Source: Lobosporangium transversale (Eukaryota > Mortierellomycota > Mortierellomycetes > Mortierellales > Mortierellaceae). From it: a stretch of 64,000 nt of DNA. Positions 33,891-45,134 of this stretch are shown one piece after another; position 1 is the stretch's first letter, and each line of letters starts with the position of its first letter. Under the pieces are notes generated by a model, which saw only the letters and a list, made by a program, of their open reading frames with translations, ran no database searches and was not told where the DNA came from. Both the position numbers and the translations under genes were made by a program. Location: the NCBI RefSeq assembly GCF_002105155.1, contig NW_019028996.1:480001-544000 (forward strand). Reading direction: 5' to 3'.

Positions 33891-36569
33891 TTAAGTTAAG
33901 TTTAAGCTTTTTGAGTAAACATCCGAGTACCAAATCTCTGCTATTTTCTTGCTCAGCGCTTCACCAATCCTCCTTTTGTTTATAGCCGAGCTCGTCCTAA
34001 CTAGAATTCTGTCCCGCTGGGTATCTGAATCCTGTTCATCTAATGCTGAAAACATTGCTCTTGGTGTAGGGTACGCTCTGGCAATCTCCATCGCCTTTTC
34101 GCTACTAATACCCCGAATAGTCATCAGCATCTTAACAAACGTGTCTCTAACGACTATTGTTTCGGACTTGCCATTCAAAGCACCAAATGATTTATAACTC
34201 GTAAGGTATGTCCGATCCGGATTGGTAGCCTTGAGATGGCTTTGAAGATCCAAGTATGATGCGCGATCAATGGCTTCATCTGGGATAGCATAAAGTGCCT
34301 TCGACTATATTAAGATTTTTTCAGCACAATGTTAAGACAAGATTTTCAGGCTGAAGTTTCAACTAAGCATCTTAAATCCAGATAATACATTTATATATAC
34401 CTCATAGAGCTTCCGCAAAGCATTCGTAACGCTAACAAAATATTCAATAGTTTGGTCCGTATGATTCGTGCGGCGGAGAAAGAAACCATCATGGATCTGA
34501 GTGGATGTCATTGCGGTACGGATGGCGTCAGTACCAATGTCATATGTTTCGCCCATTTTATGGGTTTCGATCAGGTATATAACATGACCCAGTCCAGATC
34601 TTCTCAACCGGAACTATAAAAAAAAAAAAAAAAAAAACCGATATAGTCATGAATAAGATCATAAATACAAAAGTTTCAAATAGCAACTACATGATGGTAC
34701 GCTCTTACCTTTTGTTCGTTGAATCGACCATCCTTAATACTATGCACTAGGTCATCCATTCGCTTTCGCTCCAGGATGTAATCTAATACAATCTCGCTTG
34801 GGCTAGAAGCAGAAGGGGTTTTCAATCGCGCAATCCAGATAATGTCGCCAATATCCAATGCTCGCTTGATGACATTGACTCCACGGTCTTTCAGTCTCTG
34901 CCCAATGTAGTCACGGTCCGTTTGTGTGCGGACTTCACGAATATCTAGAACAAGACATATCTCAAATGAACCAGGGTAGAAAATTACAGGCTTGAAAGCC
35001 GCAAGCTGCTTGATATTTTTAGGCGAAGTGTCGTTAGGAATGCTTCGGAGCGAAAATGAGTGGCTTCGCAGATGTGGAAATGCATCGCGTCCTGAAACTG
35101 AAGCTCCATCCTTACGCTGCAACTTTGAGCTGCTGGAGCGTTGAACTGAAGACGTCCTTGACTCGTCAAACACATTGCTAGTGGCGTTAGAAGACATTTG
35201 CCTACTCAGACCAGCTTTTGTAGTTGGAGCAGAAGGCTCGGTGGCGGGATGTGTTGGGAGCTTGAACTGGGAAGTCGTCCTGGATAGAACGCTCTTAGGC
35301 GCTGGTGCGTCCTGAAGGATTATATGGTCGCTCGTAAGCAGGCCTGGGTCCATTGATGTGCGTCTCTCTGGAGGTGGTAGAGGGGTTGTAGTACTCCGTG
35401 TGGTGCTAGGCAAGTTTTCTTCGTCAGAATCGCTTAGGATGTCGATAACCTGGGGTGATGGACCATTGCTTCGTGTGGATGACGTGAATAGGGACGAGGC
35501 CGTCGGTCGAGCCGTGTTAAGCCCTGATGGCAGAGAAGACTCTACTGAGCTTACAGCTTGAAATGTGTCGTCCCTTGTCTTTGAGGAGTCGGATATTGAA
35601 GAGTTCCAACTGCTCAGGACAGATTTCCATGTGTCACAATTATCTTCACCGCTATGGTCATTATAACTGCTACCTTGGGACGACTGGACTCGGAGGACTT
35701 CTGTTGAAGGTGACGAGGTTGCGACAGCAGGGGCCCTGCGCAAGGAACTAGCTGATGACGATCTTTCGCTTATAAAGTCAATAAGGTCATCTGGTCCATC
35801 GTCTCCTTCTTGTATAAGCTGTGGCGTTCTAGATATGTGACGGAGAGGAGGTGCTGTATAACCCCAAGTTTCTGAATCCACATCAGCCTCAGTTAGTGTA
35901 GTGTTGGTTTCAGGATTGCCGCCATCCTGCGCAATTGTCCTCATCATTCTAGCAATCTCCCTACCCTCATCTGTGAGGTAATAGTTTGACGAAGACTGAT
36001 AGACAAGGTTCTTAGATAATAGTGTCCTCATTGAACTCCATGCTGTGAAGAATTTCCCGTACTCGGGATTCGTCAGTGAAGCATCGCAATAAACCTGACC
36101 TCTTGTCACAAGTTCATGCTTAGTTAAAGCCCCATCACCATCTGGGGTTTTGGCATCCCAAGCATCCAGTAGAGTAAGTAAGATAGCATATGCTCCAGAC
36201 CTGTATGTTGGTACATATGGCTTTTGATTCCGTGCGCGTAGCCTCTTTGATTTTGATTCTTCAGTTCCTTCATCACCTTCTGCTCCATTGCTGTCAACAT
36301 TTTTTTTCGGTACTCTAGGTCTTTTAAGAACTTAAGATTTCGAGGCCTTCAATCAAAATACTATCTTAAAAGCACTGCTTCGTAAGTATAATATAGGATA
36401 CCTAGCTTACCAGCGGAAGGCATTGGCAGGTCATTCTCCCTACAGTGCTCGATCAACCTCTTCTCTAACTTGGCTACAGTTTTTTCACCGATACCAGACA
36501 GACACAAAGCTTCAATAGGGTGATTGAATTTGGTTGGATATTTTGCCATCGATTCGTATGCCTGCAAGG

Positions 36570-36602
<33 letters not shown>

Positions 36603-36773
36603 ATCAATAAATCCCAAATGTCAACTGTGTCTGAAATGAATCACATATATACAGCCTCAACTGTTTGTGTAGCCCACCTTACGATAAATATAATAGGATT
36701 GACTACCAAGCTCTCGAGCATGCTCCATCCACTCCCCAATCCATTCTAAAAATAGTGGATTCCCGCACTCCAT
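33891..36773 (-). CDS. MUS81: MUS81 structure-specific endonuclease subunit
   Basis: Five exons (36773-36678, 36561-36411, 36330-34709, 34613-34401, 34304-33891) give 831 aa. The start MECGNPLFLEWIGEWMEHAR is the conserved N-terminus, and the helix-hairpin-helix domain follows (about residues 1-80, GIGEKTVAKLEKRL). A winged-helix region is at about 110-200 (YVPTYRSGAYAILL). A Ser-rich linker of about 250 residues leads to the ERCC4 nuclease domain (about 528-690) with VLDIREV and the catalytic ERKRMDDL. The C-terminal helix-hairpin-helix is at about 700-831 (IRGISSEKAMEIAR). With an EME1 partner the enzyme cuts 3' flaps, replication forks and nicked Holliday junctions. All catalytic residues are present. 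Confidence 0.95.
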
Positions 36774-36887
36774 GATAAAATCAAACAGATCCAGCAGGCT
36801 AGTGATGAATGACAAGAAAGAAATAAAGAGACATGCAATGTTCAAATCGCCACGGAAAAAGATACAACTGATGTATCTTTCAGAAGC

Positions 36888-36892
36888 AAAAA
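36888..36892 (-). terminator. RNA polymerase III T5 terminator
   Basis: Five T on the transcribed strand, five bases past the tRNA discriminator base; a run of four or more T stops RNA polymerase III. Confidence 0.7.
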
Positions 36893-36897
36893 GAATG

Positions 36898-36991
36898 TTT
36901 CCCAGCCGAGGATCGAACTCGGGATTGCTGCGTGTCTTTAGTATATTCTGAAAATATAAGCACAGTGCCTTGCCGACTTGGCCACTGGGAA
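36898..36991 (-). tRNA. tRNA-Ile(UAU) with a 21-nt intron
   Basis: 94 nt. The acceptor stem TTCCCAG/CTGGGAA pairs perfectly, with discriminator A. The D arm has GCC/GGC. The anticodon stem CTGTG/CGCAG has one G-U pair. The T arm CCGAG/CTCGG holds the TTCGATC loop. The loop reads C-T-TAT-A, giving anticodon UAU (reads AUA). The 21-nt intron (36934-36954) sits at the canonical site after base 37 and contains AATATA, which could pair with the anticodon region. The A box TGGCCAAGTCGG and B box AGTTCGATCC fit the RNA polymerase III consensus. It lies about 125 bp upstream of the MUS81 start and about 90 bp from a LINE cluster. Many fungal tRNA-Ile(UAU) genes carry introns. Confidence 0.93.
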
Positions 36992-37124
36992 CCCATCGGT
37001 AATTCGAATAACGGAAAAATTTTAAAGCCTTATTAATCAGATATTTTAAACCAAGCCACAGAAAGATCTGTAGTTTTCGACGTGAAAAAAAAAGCCAAGA
37101 GAGAGTACTCCATCAAGAATAAAG

Positions 37125-37154
37125 GTACCCATGACCCTGAGGGTCCTTGTTATC

Positions 37155-37182
<28 letters not shown>
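37125..37182 (+). mobile_element. 58-bp LINE 3'-end insertion with 19-bp target duplication
   Basis: The insert begins GTACCCATGACCCTGAGGGT and ends in a run of about 28 A. It is flanked by exact 19-bp copies of TACTCCATCAAGAATAAAG at 37106-37124 and 37183-37201. Removing the insert joins an open frame of the older LINE in phase (SIKNK|DDEKQ). It is the extreme 3' end of a LINE, 5' truncated to about 30 bp plus tail. Confidence 0.93.
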
Positions 37183-37185
<3 letters not shown>

Positions 37186-37474
37186 TCCATCAAGAATAAA
37201 GACGACGAGAAGCAGCCAAACGTTCAAGAAGAAGGGCACAGCTGCGCAACCAAGATACGAGGACGAAGTGAGCTCAGCGGAGAGGCCCTCGACAGACGGC
37301 TACGTAGGATGGCACAAGAGGAATTGGACTCTGTTTCGACAGCGAACAATAAAGGACCTCAAGCCAACGTTAGCCGGGGCCTGGCAGACCACACTGGGGT
37401 CGTGGTACCACAAGGTGTCATGGAAAGCATTCTAAGGCAAAGAGAACGGTCAGTAGGAAGGGAGAAAATCTCTT

Positions 37475-37613
37475 GATGCAGCGGCTCTCGCCGTTTGTGC
37501 AGTAATAACTGTTTATTGACTATAGTTTCTCGAGTATTTTGTTCATAGAGTGTAGAAAATAAATCCCATGACCCTGAGGGTCCTTGTTATCAAAAAAAAA
37601 AAAAAAAAAAAAA
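37475..37613 (+). mobile_element. 139-bp LINE 3'-end insertion with 21-bp target duplication
   Basis: A second 5'-truncated insert ends in the same 3' sequence (CCCATGACCCTGAGGGTCCT) plus a poly(A) tail of about 22. It is flanked by exact 21-bp direct repeats (starting TAGGAAGGGAGAAAA) at 37454-37474 and 37614-37634. It lies just before the SDGS motif of the RNase H domain in the older copy. The shared 3' end shows that one LINE family made both insertions. Confidence 0.93.
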
Positions 37614-39436
37614 TAGGAAGGGAGAAAATCTCTTTTCTCTGATGGATCGTTAGAGAATGCAGGAAAGGACTCAGCGCGGATAGTTTTTGGTGTTGTTGCA
37701 CAGGAGAATGTGGACGAATACACAACAGTAATATCTGGAAAGGTTGATGGCTATTCCTCATCCACCAAGACAGAACTGGCAGGTCTACTCACAGCAATAC
37801 TTATTAGTCCAAGAAATGTACCAACAACAGTCTATGTAGACAATATGGCAGTAGCTACGCAGTTCAAAACCCTGGTGAGTGGAAGTGAAGGATGCACGGA
37901 ACGACAACAGCTTCGCTCAACCTATACTATATGGTGAGCAGCAGTTTATAACGCATTCGTTCGACAGGACCGAAAAGTCAACGTAGTCTGGATTAAGGGA
38001 CATGCAGGCAGCAAAGGCAATGAAAAGGCTGATCAGGCAGCCAATTTAGTGGACTGTGGAAATTGAAGGAACAGGAATACAATGACTTGAGATGTCACGT
38101 TTTCTTCAATAGAGACGTAATAGAGGACGACCTTCGCCAACTCCTGAAACAATCTGCTGTCAGGACGAATCCGGCCTGGAGTGTGCAGAACAGGACCAGC
38201 CGTTACATCACAGATTGGAAGGAGATTGATTGGAAAGCGACTCTGCACATTATCCACGACGGTAACACTCCAAGAGGGCTATTCACCAGTCCAACTGACT
38301 GCCAACGACGAGCTCACAGGATCAAGAAGCTACATGGTATGCTCCCAACGCTTGCTTACATGAAGCAGTGGAGACCAGATCTCTATTACACAGACATATG
38401 CAGAATGTGTGAATCGGAAAAAGAAGACACAGAGCACTTTTAGAAGTCCCCTATCACAGATGATAAGTAGTTGGAAGGGTGGACAAGAGCGATTGAGAAT
38501 ATCAATCGCGACGGACAAAGGGTCCTAGCGAAGGAGAGGAGACTTTGGGAGGACAAGTTGCGTCGGGCACAGGCGTCAGGACAAAAACAGACTGGCAAGG
38601 GACCTACGTTCATGCCAGCAAGCGAAGAGGTGATATGGGCGTCATTGGAAGGCATGTACAAAGGAGCTGCTGCAATTCGACAGGTGGTAAATTGTATTAC
38701 AACGACGAAGAGGATGAAGATGGCGACGGTGAGGGAGCCATCAGGACAGTCCAAGGCCTTTACCATGGATTGATGCCGAAAGACATGGCCAAGATTTGGA
38801 AAGATACTTTCAAGACAACCGCATCCATTGTAAAATATGTGGTTTGCAGATTTATTAAAGCTATCGAGGAAATCGGAAGGGCTGAGATCTGGAACAGACG
38901 CTGTAAAGCCACTGTCGACTGGGAAAGAACTAAAGCCATCACCTCTGTGAGCAAATGCGCCAGGGGACGCGCCTGTTTGGGCAGCACAGACATAGCAGAG
39001 GTGATCTCTTAGGGCCTACCCTGCGACAACGACGAACAGCTGACGTGAAAGCGATCAGGACGGAAGCAGACCAAAGAGTGGTTGAGAGCTATCGGCAACA
39101 ATTAGAGCTGACAGTAATGGAACGGCCGGGAGGGTGTCGTTTCTTGATGATTGAGAGCTGCGGCTAGAAGATAACTTTCGCGTACAACAGGCCAAGTAGG
39201 GAGCAGGCCTCGTCGCAGGTTCCGTAGGAATCGAGAGTTACCACTCATGCTGACGTGGTTTGTGAATAGGATGTTTTACAGTAACAGTTCAACGATGCGG
39301 TAAAGACCGATTATTGGAAAATGCTTTATTTGCGCCCCTAGTAATAGGGCAACTCATTTATAGAGTCTATTTCTAATAAATCCTCACGACCTCGTGGGTC
39401 CATTTATCAAAAAAAAAAAAAAAAAAAAAAAAAAAC

Positions 39437-39619
39437 TACCCTAATTCGCCTGGCTGGCCACACGGCTTAGGTATATATTCCACCTCCCAGCCGAACCAGC
39501 GGTACATCTGGCAGCACTTGACGGAGTCCAAAGTAGAAACTTCAGATCAATCCCACAAGATTTGATCGAATAAAAAAAAAAAAAATTAAAGTCGTCCTTA
39601 GCTAGAGTCGGCACGCCAG
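39437..39619. other. Short unassigned segment between LINE copies
   Basis: About 180 bp between two LINE remnants. It ends in an A-rich tail at about 39569-39586. It might be a short SINE-like insert or another LINE scrap; no direct repeat was found. Confidence 0.35.
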
Positions 39620-40246
39620 CCTCCGCGGCTTTTCATGGGCGCAACAGGCCACATCGGAAAGATCGACTCCGAGTACCGATCGCGGTGTACATTGGTGGAG
39701 AAATCATGGATGCGAATTGGCTTTTCACAGCCATATCGTGCGAACTTTGAGAGTTTCGCTTGTTTCATAGTTGAGGGCGATAGAATTGCATTTGCTCAAC
39801 TAGGATCGAAAGCTAGAACAGACGTTGCTGTAAAATCACCGTTAGCAGGGAAAGAGATAATGGTACAGCCTTTGTGGGCAAACGCGCCGGGGGACACAAC
39901 TGTGTTGGGAGGCACAGACGTAGCAAAGGTGAATTCTTTGGCTCTCGCCTGGACAGCGACGAGCAGCAGACATGAAGGCAGTCAGGACTGATGCAGGTTG
40001 GTGACTGGCGGCAAGCTATCGACAGTAGGTGGAATTGGCAGTAAATTTTTGATGATCGAGGACTGTGGCTAAAGGATGACCTTCGCGCACAGACCCTTAG
40101 GGGACTACTCAATGCTGACGTGGTTTACGAACAGAATGTTGCATTGTGGCAGTACGACAATGCGGTTATAGCCGACTATTGGATACCGCTTTATTCGCAG
40201 CCCCAGTAATGGGACAACCCATTTGTAGAGTTAACATCTTATCAAA
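39620..40246 (+). mobile_element. Second degenerate LINE 3' fragment
   Basis: From about 39880 the sequence runs parallel to 38965-39370 of the first remnant: the AGGCACAGACGTAGC block, the ATGCTGACGTGGTTT block, and CCCAGTAATGGGACAACCCAT against CCCTAGTAATAGGGCAACTCAT. It ends CTTATC then a short A run. It is more decayed and has no usable frame. It belongs to the same LINE family at a different age. Confidence 0.75.
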
Positions 40247-40355
40247 AAAGACCGCATTCATATTCCACATGGGACACATGATTAAGATTTAATAATAGTA
40301 ATGACAGGAAAGATGACCTGATATTGTGAGAGAAAATGATAAAATACAAACTCTA

Positions 40356-42851
40356 TTATCGACAAATAATATCGTATTCACGACGAACCATGCCACTTAG
40401 GGTCATCTTCCCATTTAGCCCTCGATACACTTTTTGGAGGCTCAAAGTATCAAAGTCTTGGTCGGGCTCAGGAAGTTCGTTCCAACGCAATGGCCTGGCT
40501 AGTATGTGGTCCCGCCGTGGCGAACTGTTAACATATTCAGGATGAAAGAGCCAGAGGTGCCCATTGTTGTCTGAGCTGAGACACTTCTCACAGGGTTGGG
40601 TGATATGATATCCGATCACATTGCCACTACAATTACATATGACGAGCGTATGGTATAAGGTCAAAGTAAAGAATAAGTAGCTAGAAGACGTAATATTTGT
40701 ACAGAATGAATGGGTGAATGCTAAGATTCTGAACGGTCCCTCACCAGACAAGACATGCGGTATCCTTGATTCTGCATAGGCAATTGGTTGGCTTGTAATC
40801 TGGCCCTATTAACTCCACTCTACGTCGGCCATTCAATAAAACCTCTTGTTTACATGCAAGTTGGCATTCTTTTTTTCTTTTTTGATAATAATAAAACTTA
40901 CGATTGAGGAGTGTAATCTGTGGATAAGAGTGCAACGCTCTGGTCCGCCAATAGTTGAGCCTGAAAATGTTAAGAATATTAAAGCCATGGTGATAGTTAG
41001 CAACTGTTACCATTTTTTCCTTATTATTAAAAAAAAAAAAAAAAAAAAAAAAGATACCTTCATACCGCGCTCACAGATCAAAGTAGTGCAGAAGTAGCAA
41101 GCCATTCGAACAACCTCCTTCAGCCCTATGTTATTGCGCGCCCGACTTCCTACCAAACTATCGCGCCATGAGTAAGAGGCCCATCCGGTTGAGCTTGATG
41201 AAGGAGTCCAACCACCTGCTTCTGCTCGTTCTACTGTCTCAGAGTATATGGTGTTACCCAACCTTTGGGGAAGTCTCGGTGCAACTTGGTCTCTTCCCGT
41301 AGTTGGCTGACGGTGATCGCTATGTTCACTAGGGCTCATCGGACGGAACAAGCTCGAAGGGGGCGAAGCAGGTGTTGAAGAGGTTTGCTGTGGGTGGCTA
41401 AGGGCGTGTGGATTAGTGTAATGTGAAGGAATAGGGATGTGGCTGCCGTGACGATGTACTGAGGTATTGGCCTGGGGGGCTTGAAGGCTATGAACTCTGC
41501 TCTGCGAGTGAAGCGGGCTAGATTGTGGATTTGAGGTACCAGCTGCTGGGACAGTATGTGGAACGACTTCATCACCAACTGTGGTCTCTTGCCATCGACG
41601 ATGGCTCTCCAGTTGCCGTTGTCGATAGTGCTGGCGCTGGCGTTGCACAAATGGATTAGTCCGATGCGCCAGAGACCCGTAAATGGACCAGCCCCCTTGG
41701 CCACCCCCTTCTTCTGACGCTCTCCCTTCGTTCTCCAAATTGTCCATAGAGTCGGTTAGGCTTGCCCTTGCCGAGCTGAGTGGTGTTGATGAGTTTAATT
41801 GGGAAGGATCCTGGCCTTGTTGCTGCTCCAAAGCGACATCTCTACCAGTGACAAATGGTCTGTAGGAGCCACTAGTGTTAATATTAGAGTTTCTGAGAGA
41901 GTGCCCAAGTGAAGTTATATGCGAGTGTGCGCTGTCACTGGGCTGGTAGGAAGGCGCGCCTGAGGACCTGCCTGGTGGTGGTGAGGAAAGTACTATGGCG
42001 GACTCGGTCGAATGGGGGAAATATGAAGACGAAATTGTTGGTCGAGGATCAAACTCTAAGTGATAAGGTCCTTCTATCGGTGGCCGTACGGGCGTCCTCG
42101 ACTCTGTAATTGGCTCATTACTCGCACCTGGGCTAGTAGGATCGAGACTTTGGCGATCTATGCTCTCGATACCTATCTGCTGGTCATATGGTACGTTTAT
42201 TTGGCGGCTTTGCCTCTCAAACTGCCTCTGGTTATGGATCATGATGTGTCGTAAATCGTATATATTGTCAACGATGCTTTCTGAATGCCTTGCATTCTCG
42301 CCGTCGTCCTCGTTAATCTGGCCACCTTGAATTGCGTGCGAGCTTTGGGCCAAGGTTTGGGTATGATTAAAGAGCCGAGTATCCAAAGTACTGTTTGGGT
42401 TCCTAGATGTATCGCGAAACCGGGGCTGTGGATGTGACACATGAATGTTGGATGCGGCTCTTACGAGGAGGTAGTCATCATTATTGATGTATGTTTCGAC
42501 GACAGGGTCTGAGGATGTATCTCTTTGAGTTGAGCGCACAAACTCTGAGGATTGAGCCAGGAAGTTAATCCCTGTTAGGCTCCTGTGATTAATACTGCCA
42601 TCGGTATGGTCAACACTACTTCGTCCACTGGTGCCAGTAGAGGTACTCGCAGGTGAGGATAACTCTAAAGAGTGAAGACCGACAACCATGTCATTATCAT
42701 TATAGTGATGTTGCTGGTGATAGCTATGACTGCGATGGTGATGACGGCTTGAGGAGCGATGGTGTTCATGAGCATTGCTCTCTATCCCTGGAGGATCGAT
42801 GACAGCATATGATCCGGTCACAGGTGAGTATGAGGGATGACTTCTGGGCAT
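40356..42851 (-). CDS. FAM72-domain protein with a long disordered N-terminus
   Basis: Four exons (42851-41058, 40960-40902, 40819-40745, 40626-40356) join in phase to give 732 aa. About 575 residues of His/Ser/Gln-rich low-complexity sequence precede a C-terminal FAM72 domain (about 580-732). In order it has MACYFCTTLICERGMK, AQLLADQSVALLSTDYTPQS, CLCRIKDTACLVCGNVIGYH, CEKC and NNGHLWLFHPEY, each matching the animal protein FAM72A. The paired Cys suggest a zinc-binding fold. In mammals FAM72A binds and destabilises the uracil glycosylase UNG2; the fungal role is unknown. The second exon is in a different frame from the longest open frame nearby and was placed by homology plus phase. The start is the only ATG at the head of a 598-codon exon. 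Confidence 0.88.
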
Positions 42852-42894
42852 GGTGAAATCGATAGTTCGATTGGCTCAATACTCTAACGGTAAA

Positions 42895-42928
<34 letters not shown>

Positions 42929-45134
42929 AAGGAAAAGGCGAAAAGAAGAGGGTAAAAAAGAATGCCTCGAGCTAGCCTATACAGAGAAGAGTTTTAATAA
43001 GGCACTCACAGTCATATTGGGCCTGGGAGTACGAAAAGAGAGGTGAATGGTGATGAATAGGGTTCACTCCAAAGTCGACCTTGACAATTTGAAGATAAAG
43101 AGATGAAAGAAAAGGACAGAAGATGGATCTGTTTGTGTGAGGGAAGAATGACAATGACAGCGGCAAGCATGGCCCACCTGAAACCACACCAACAAAAAAA
43201 ATTGCGAATGCTGTCTCTGCTATGAACAAGGATGACCGAGACATTGGTGTCTTGTCTTGAATGATCGCTTGTCTTTAACACATTAATAATAAGTTTAGTT
43301 GCTTGTAGTTATATGGTTGCTGGAATGTGGGATGGAAAAAGGATAGAGCATTACGTGTATAGTTTCCCGAAAAAACTTCTTGATCTGCAAAACATCAAAG
43401 TAAGCTCCCCCATTATTTACTTTAAGGATAGAAAAGCTAGCTCGAATGCTATGAGGGCAAAAGTGGTATTGGTTGATTTCATTTGAAACTGGTACAAGAG
43501 AGGGCGATGACCCCTACTGTTGACGTTGGTATTTATTTCCAATCCTCAGTGCTGGCACAGGTGAGCTGTGCAGACGAGAGGCTGCTGGTATGACAGGCTT
43601 GCACTTGTGAGATCTCTTTTTAAAGAGATCTGAATGAAACAAACGCGATCGAAGCAGGGCCTGATCGCTGAACAGTATTTCGAGTGTGGATAGGCAGCCT
43701 TGAGGAAGCTACTACATGAAACGCAGGGGAAGTTACACACTGCTAAAGAGACTCATGGACAGATCAAGAGATTTTATCTATTCGAGCTGCCTAGCTTGAG
43801 ATTCGTTTTGACGCCTTGTTCTTGCAGGAACACCTTTTTGATCTTTTTGTTCAAGCTTCTGAGAGGCCGTGTTAAGACGACCTGCTCGGTATGTGCCTTC
43901 GGGTTAAAAAGAAAAAAAAAAAAGTGAGAGGTGGTGCGTAATACGCAAAGTGTATTTCACTAAATGCCTATTGGACAGACCAAAACATGTGGACGGATAC
44001 GCGTGGCTCAAAAGCACGCACGGTGTCGATCTGTGCGCACTCCATTCAAACCCTTTTTCTCCCATTCATTAACACCACACATGATATTTAGTATTGAATT
44101 TTATTTTTAATAAATGGAAAGATACCAGCCAAGGCCTACTTGACTACACCAGTTTTGGATCTGATATGACATCTTTCAACGTGCTTGAGCAGGATTTGTC
44201 CAACCTGTTTAGTTTCTTTTCTGGTCGCCGACAATGACATGTAAGCCGGTACATGTAGAACGGTGGCATTATCCACTATGGATTATTTGTTTCCTCTGAA
44301 TGAAGATGAATGGCACGGATTGTCCAAGAGACAATAACGATGTGTTATCCTGTTCTCTCTTGATGGAGCACGAACATTCGCTTTTGCTTCAATCAGAGCG
44401 CGTTATTGCGACTGTACTGCAACTGCCCCCTTCTGTAAACAACAAAAATAAAAGAAATAAAAAAGCATGAATCTTTCGACTGTACCTTTTTGCCTTCTTC
44501 CCCTCGCCCTTACCGTCCTTCTTCCCCTTCCTTTCCTCTCTCTTCTCGCTTTTTCTCACTCTCATTTGTTTCTCCACATTCATACATCCATATTCTTATT
44601 CATATTCATATTCATATCGACTACCCATCCTTACCTACTGACTCCTCTTGCTCTCCTTCTTTTTCTCTTTTCTCTCTTTCTCTCTCTTTCTCTTTCTCCA
44701 CTTTACATTTTTCAAACTCTGCCCTTGTTTTTCTTTTCATTGTCTGGCCTTCCTTCAATTGAATGGAGACTCAATCGAAACAATCCTCCATTCTCCTCTC
44801 CACTACTCTTTTTACTACTTGTTTCTCTCTATTCACCACTGTTATCACAGTCATTACAATTGGCTCTCTCTCTCTTTTCTCTTTTACACTTTGCTCTCTT
44901 CTTTTCTTTCTTTCTTTCTTCTTAAAAAAGGAAGCACCATCATCCTTGCCCTTTTTTTCTATTTATTTTTTTTAGCCTCATTTGTCTGACAAAGAAAGCA
45001 CAGACAATACTAAAAAAGCATATTTATTCACGCGCACACTGACATATTCGCTTCATTATACATTCCTCTCCTCATCAGGGCATGTCAATGCCTTGCCAGT
45101 AACCTTCACAGGACCTATAAACAATATATATAAC
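42852..45134. other. Divergent intergenic region
   Basis: About 2.3 kb between divergently transcribed genes (FAM72 minus, LIM-RhoGAP plus), so it holds both promoters. An A tract lies at about 42899-42926. A 22-bp palindrome is at 43610-43631. From about 44470 to 44960 the plus strand is strongly C/T-rich, giving meaningless Ser/Leu/Phe frames. No gene supported. Confidence 0.6.
43610..43631. repeat. 22-bp palindrome
   Basis: AGATCTCTTT, then TT, then AAAGAGATCT: two 10-base arms that are exact reverse complements with a 2-base centre. It lies between divergent genes. It could be a regulatory site or a cruciform-prone sequence. Confidence 0.8.

Larger units (their letters stand above)
37085..39436 (+). 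mobile_element. Degenerate LINE (non-LTR retrotransposon), 5' truncated
   Basis: Remnant of the 3' part of a non-LTR element. After an upstream open stretch (37085-37460) comes an RNase H domain: FSDGS at about 37636, TELAGLL near 37770, VYVDNM near 37830, and WIKGHAGSKGNEKAD near 37995-38035, so D, E, D and H/D residues are all visible. A downstream block has WKEIDW and a zinc-type ICRMCESEKEDTEHF at about 38395-38440, the usual end of this LINE type. Several stops and frameshifts break it. It ends at a poly(A) tail (about 39409-39436) after a GACCTCGTGGGTC hairpin. No reverse transcriptase is seen. Two younger insertions interrupt it. It is not autonomous. Confidence 0.85.

Noticed and set aside
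40961-41013. Alternative frame for FAM72 exon 2 (RLNYWRTRALHSYPQ)
   Set aside because: The other frame (AQLLADQSVALLSTDY) matches FAM72 and joins both neighbours in phase.
44467-44989. Plus-strand frames of 90-152 codons rich in Ser, Leu and Phe
   Set aside because: Three overlapping frames are open at once because the strand is C/T-rich; this is promoter-type sequence of the LIM-RhoGAP gene.
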